From positions 1-9,224 of the forward strand of contig JABMOP010000579.1 of NCBI GenBank assembly GCA_013204125.1: DNA of 9,224 bases, given 5' to 3'. Origin of the DNA: Rhodospirillales bacterium (GTDB taxonomy: Bacteria > Pseudomonadota > Alphaproteobacteria > Rhodospirillales > UBA2165). Of the stretch, positions 6,600 through 9,224 are shown one piece after another (the first letter of the stretch is position 1; each line of letters starts with the position of its first letter). A program made the translations under genes and the position numbers. The notes below the pieces were generated by a model. It had not been told where the DNA came from. It did not search any database and saw only the letters and a program-made list of their open reading frames with translations.

Positions 6600-7412
6600 T
6601 TATCCGCCGGGCCGAAGGCTTCGCCACACAGCCTGAGTGGTGTTGGTGATTAAATTATCGTGCTGATTGGCAATGCAGGCACGGAGATGGGGCGTCGCCT
6701 CAACCCTTAATTTTTCGGCGCAGGTTTCGAGGGCGCGGTCGACCAGCTTTGCCGCCGCCGGATTTTCCGCCGCGCTTTGATTGGGTAAAGTCTGATTACG
6801 CAAGCTGGGTATTCTTTGTCCGTCGGCGGGCCGGTCCACCGGCAACCGGTTAATCATATGATTGAGAACGCGCGTTGCCGCCAGGTTTGCAACGTCCCGG
6901 CCAATCGCCATTTCTGCAATGGTGCGGAGCGGCCCCGTCGTATCGCTGATTTCCCGATTGCTGAGCGGGTGTTTATCGCCGGCCACCGCCGCCGGTAACG
7001 CCGAAGCCAAGGGACCGACGGACAAAGACGCCTGGACGATGCCGCTTCCCAAACTGCGAACGATATGTTCCGGCAGGCTGACGGAAAGAGAAGTAAAGAT
7101 GCGCAGGGATTTCATTTTCACCAAACCGGCGACCGGCAATTCCCGCTGGACCCCATCTTCGCTTTCGACCACCAAAGTCAGTGCCGCACCTTGGGCCGGT
7201 CTATAAGCGGTTCCCGCATCCGGCGCCGGCCGATGCTCTTGCAAGCAAACGGCCGAAATCTCCGCCGAGCATATGCCGCCGGCGCAACTAAGCGGCACCG
7301 GCTCGGCCGTCGCCACCAGCCCCAGAATTTGCGGCGCGGCAATGGCGGCGGGGGGCGCAAAGGCGGCCACGGTGGAAACAATTGCGAACAGGGCAATCAA
7401 TTTAATGCGCAT
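6600..7412 (-). CDS. Exported protein of unknown function
   Basis: I do not recognise a characterised family for this 270-residue protein. A clear Sec signal peptide is present: a basic start (MRIK), a hydrophobic core over residues 5-19, and a likely cut after A25 in AIA. There is no lipobox and no second membrane helix, so the mature protein is probably periplasmic. Three cysteines are close together near the mature N-terminus (C43, C48, C56) and two more lie near the C-terminus in ETCAEKL and RACIANQ, which could form disulfides or bind a metal. The first half looks beta-rich and the second half helical. The start at ATG 7412 coincides with the signal peptide, which supports it; a GGGGTG-like stretch upstream is only a weak ribosome-binding site. 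It is transcribed in the same direction as dctP and glcB but is separated from them by 242 bases, so it is probably a separate unit. Confidence 0.8.
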   Translation of the reverse strand: MRIKLIALFAIVSTVAAFAPPAAIAAPQILGLVATAEPVPLSCAGGICSAEISAVCLQEHRPAPDAGTAYRPAQGAALTLVVESEDGVQRELPVAGLVKMKSLRIFTSLSVSLPEHIVRSLGSGIVQASLSVGPLASALPAAVAGDKHPLSNREISDTTGPLRTIAEMAIGRDVANLAATRVLNHMINRLPVDRPADGQRIPSLRNQTLPNQSAAENPAAAKLVDRALETCAEKLRVEATPHLRACIANQHDNLITNTTQAVWRSLRPGG

Positions 7413-7654
7413 CGGTCACACCCCAAATTTTAAGAACGCCGGAACGACAAAACAGACAGACCTTATCATAAACGCAATTGGCTGGGAACCAGGAGGAAAT
7501 TAAAACAAAACGGTGGGACGGCGATGCGCAGGGCGCCCGATCAGGTGGCTTCCGCCGTTGCCAGCGCAGGACTTAAATTATCGGAAGCGGTTGAATTGCC
7601 GCCCTATCGTTACGACGCAATTTTCCGGGCAAACCACGCCCAAGAATGACGCAT
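7413..7654. other. Gap between the exported-protein gene and the dctP-like gene
   Basis: This should carry the promoter of the - strand exported-protein gene. A TATGAT hexamer (- strand, near 7465-7471) could be its -10, without a recognisable -35. A GGGC/GCCC stem near 7627-7642, just past the dctP-like stop, is too short and lacks a T-run, so no terminator is called. On the + strand there is a perfect AGGAGG at 7491-7496 and a short frame at 7524-7649, listed separately. Confidence 0.35.
7524..7649 (+). CDS. Possible 41-residue small ORF
   Basis: The frame runs from ATG 7524 to TGA 7647-7649 and encodes a 41-residue peptide ending YRYDAIFRANHAQE, with a helical-looking middle. It is the only short frame in this gap with ordinary-looking codons. 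An AGGAGG sits at 7491-7496, but 27 bases before the ATG, which is too far to serve it directly. No homologue is recognised and it may be chance. It would be convergent with the dctP-like gene, whose stop is only 5 bases away. Confidence 0.2.
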   Translation: MRRAPDQVASAVASAGLKLSEAVELPPYRYDAIFRANHAQE

Positions 7655-8572
7655 CTATAATTTTCCGAACAGTTCCTCGCCCAATTGGCTGCGCGCTTCA
7701 TCGACCACCGGCTGGACGGCGTCTTTAAATTCTTGCCGTTCGGCATCGGTGAGGACCAGAGGTTCGACCCCGTCGGCACGAAGAAGCGCCATCATTTCTT
7801 CATCTTCGGCGGCGGCGAATTGCCGCTGCGCCGTTGTCGCGGCGTCGGCGGCTTGCCGGACGGCGTTTTGCACATCCCCATCCCAACCATCGAAGGCCGC
7901 CTTATTGCACAGCAAAAGCGCCGTTCCGAACAAATGCCCGGACAAGGTGATATACGGGTGAAACTTATGCAGCCCGAACCGGTAATTATTTGTCAGCGGA
8001 TTTTCCTGCGCATCAATTTCGCCAGAGCGCGCGGCAGATACGAGATCGGCAACATCGACGAATAACGGCTCGAAGCCCAGTCGGCGAAATGATTTCTGGT
8101 GCAATTCCGAATTCATCGAGCGCAGTTTCAGCCCTCGGCAATCGGCGGGGCTGTGGATCGGATGGGCGCCGTTGGTGAAATGGCGAAACCCATTATCCCA
8201 AAACCCCAAGACACGAAAACCGGTGTTTTCGGCAAATTTATTTTTGAGGATCCGGCCGAGATCGCCGTCCAAGGCGGCATAGGCTTTTATCCGGAAATCG
8301 ATGAGAAACGGCAGATCAAGCACCCCGACTTCCGGCACCCGGCGCGCCAAATAGCTGGAGGCGAAATAACACATCGTCAATTCGCCCGTTTCCGTCAAAT
8401 CCAGTAAATCAGCGGCCTTAGCGCCGCGGCTTAACGTGATATTGTCATCCAGGTTAAATGAAACTTCGCCGCCCAGACGTTCGCTTAATTCGCGGCCAAA
8501 GACTTCGGCGCCCCGTGTATGGACCGATCCCGGCCCTTGATAGCCGCCGAAGGTGATGGAGAGTTTGCTCAA
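7655..8572 (-). CDS. TRAP transporter solute-binding protein (DctP family), no signal peptide seen
   Basis: TRAP binding proteins normally capture organic acids in the periplasm and hand them to a DctQM permease. The 305-residue product begins SKLSITFGG and matches a whole mature DctP domain. Landmarks are R130 in NGFRHFTN, the conserved carboxylate-binding arginine R151 in GLKLR, and the late QENP motif (189-192). The frame stays open upstream to 8758, but that part overlaps glcB and reads as a shadow, so the only sensible start is TTG 8572, 7 bases after the glcB stop. A run of six G (8588-8583) lies 10 bases before it, and an AGAAGG sits too close. This start gives no signal peptide, which is unusual for the family. 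No dctQ or dctM is visible. The protein could be a cytosolic ligand-binding relative, or the export signal could have been lost. The stop is TAG at 7655-7657. Confidence 0.85.
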   Translation of the reverse strand: MSKLSITFGGYQGPGSVHTRGAEVFGRELSERLGGEVSFNLDDNITLSRGAKAADLLDLTETGELTMCYFASSYLARRVPEVGVLDLPFLIDFRIKAYAALDGDLGRILKNKFAENTGFRVLGFWDNGFRHFTNGAHPIHSPADCRGLKLRSMNSELHQKSFRRLGFEPLFVDVADLVSAARSGEIDAQENPLTNNYRFGLHKFHPYITLSGHLFGTALLLCNKAAFDGWDGDVQNAVRQAADAATTAQRQFAAAEDEEMMALLRADGVEPLVLTDAERQEFKDAVQPVVDEARSQLGEELFGKL

Positions 8573-8579
8573 ACCTTCT

Positions 8580-9224
8580 TCACCCCCCGTATTTCGCCTT
8601 GGCTTCGCGGCGGCGCGCATGGAGGATCGGTTCGGTATAGCCGTTCGGTTGTGTAAGCCCGCCCAGAACCAGATCGCAGGCGGCTTGAAAACCGATCGAG
8701 GCATCGAAATCCGCCGCCATCGGCCGGTAAACGGGATCGCCTTCGTTTTGCCGGTCAACGACGGCGGCCATGCGTTTCAACGTCTCCCTCACCTGGGCTT
8801 CGGTACAGATGCCATGATGCAGCCAATTGGCAATATGCTGGCTGGAAATGCGGAGCGTGGCGCGGTCTTCCATCAACCCGACATCATTGATATCGGGCAC
8901 CTTGGAACAACCGACGCCTTGTTCAACCCAGCGGATGACGTAGCCCAAGATACCTTGCGCATTGTTGTCCAGTTCCTGAGTGATTTCTTCGGCCGATAAA
9001 TTGGTGCCGCCCAAAAGCGGGATGGTCAGAATATCGTCGATACTGGCCCGCCCCCGCGTCATCAATTCTTCTTGGACAGCGGCGACGTTGATCTGGTGAT
9101 AATGGATGGCGTGCAATGTCGCCGCCGTCGGCGACGGCACCCAGGCGGTATTGGCGCCGGCCTTGGGATGGCCGATCTTGGCCTCCATCATTTGCGCCAT
9201 TTCATCGGGCATGGCCCACATGCC
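8580..9224 (-). CDS. glcB: Malate synthase G (3' part)
   Basis: Malate synthase condenses glyoxylate with acetyl-CoA to malate in the cytosol, in glycolate/glyoxylate assimilation. The frame is open to the window edge, so only the last 214 residues of about 720 are visible. The segment KIGHPKAGANTAWVPSPTAA and the following HAIHYHQ are hallmark G-isoform sequences. GCSKVPDI and MEDRATLRISSQHIANW follow; the aspartate in MEDRATL lies 14 residues after the cysteine of GCSK, matching the spacing of C617 and catalytic D631 in the E. coli enzyme as I recall it. The C-terminus ends AKAKYGG and stops with TGA at 8582-8580, with no extension. The dctP-like gene begins 7 bases later, indicating an operon and probable translational coupling. 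The catalytic arginine and N-terminal parts lie beyond the window. Confidence 0.96.
   Translation of the reverse strand, partial: GMWAMPDEMAQMMEAKIGHPKAGANTAWVPSPTAATLHAIHYHQINVAAVQEELMTRGRASIDDILTIPLLGGTNLSAEEITQELDNNAQGILGYVIRWVEQGVGCSKVPDINDVGLMEDRATLRISSQHIANWLHHGICTEAQVRETLKRMAAVVDRQNEGDPVYRPMAADFDASIGFQAACDLVLGGLTQPNGYTEPILHARRREAKAKYGG

Noticed and set aside
7685..8065. 126-residue frame on the + strand
   Set aside because: Antisense to the dctP-like gene, with no protein-like features of its own.
8573..8758. N-terminal 62-residue extension of the dctP-like frame
   Set aside because: It overlaps the glcB coding region in another frame, is rich in Arg/Pro and does not look like a signal peptide. 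The DctP domain begins at the TTG at 8572.
8553..8999. 148-residue frame on the + strand
   Set aside because: Antisense to glcB and the dctP-like start; no recognisable domain.

Overview
The window looks like an ordinary chromosomal segment of an alphaproteobacterium, most likely a free-living, possibly marine, Rhodospirillales-type organism. This rests on the gene content (a heme-c ethylbenzene-dehydrogenase-like subunit, a class IV PAS/HAMP histidine kinase, an EamA permease, a TRAP-type binding protein and malate synthase G) and on a moderately GC-rich composition. It is inference, not a taxonomic match. I see no tRNA, rRNA, CRISPR array, insertion sequence or phage gene.

Left part (1-1902): the 3' part of a periplasmic c-type-heme protein of the ethylbenzene dehydrogenase heme-binding family runs off the left edge on the + strand. 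It converges, across a 200-base gap with small repeats, on a short cysteine-rich gene on the - strand. An AT-rich, palindrome-containing divergent region (1903-2175) separates that gene from metY.

Middle (2176-6475): metY (O-acetylhomoserine sulfhydrylase; direct sulfide incorporation into homocysteine) is on the + strand. Its 3' end overlaps by 14 bases the 3' end of a convergent ten-helix EamA/DMT permease. Divergent from the permease is a 649-residue membrane histidine kinase whose periplasmic sensor carries a CXXCH heme-attachment motif. No response regulator gene lies beside it in the window.

Right part (6476-9224): on the - strand are an unrecognised exported protein (signal peptide, five cysteines) and, upstream of it in transcription order, a TRAP-type (DctP) solute-binding protein and the 3' part of malate synthase G (glcB). 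The DctP-like gene starts 7 bases after the glcB stop, so the two are almost certainly co-transcribed. Its only usable start is a TTG that leaves no signal peptide, and no TRAP membrane subunits are visible.

Themes that may link genes, as inference only: two separate genes carry periplasmic CXXCH motifs (the ethylbenzene-dehydrogenase-like protein and the kinase), and glcB-dctP suggests C2/C4 carboxylate metabolism. I do not see clear evidence for a wholly new system. The most worthwhile leads are the heme-c sensor kinase, the leaderless DctP in the glcB operon, the eight-cysteine small protein, and the repeated TTGAAATTTC elements upstream of metY.
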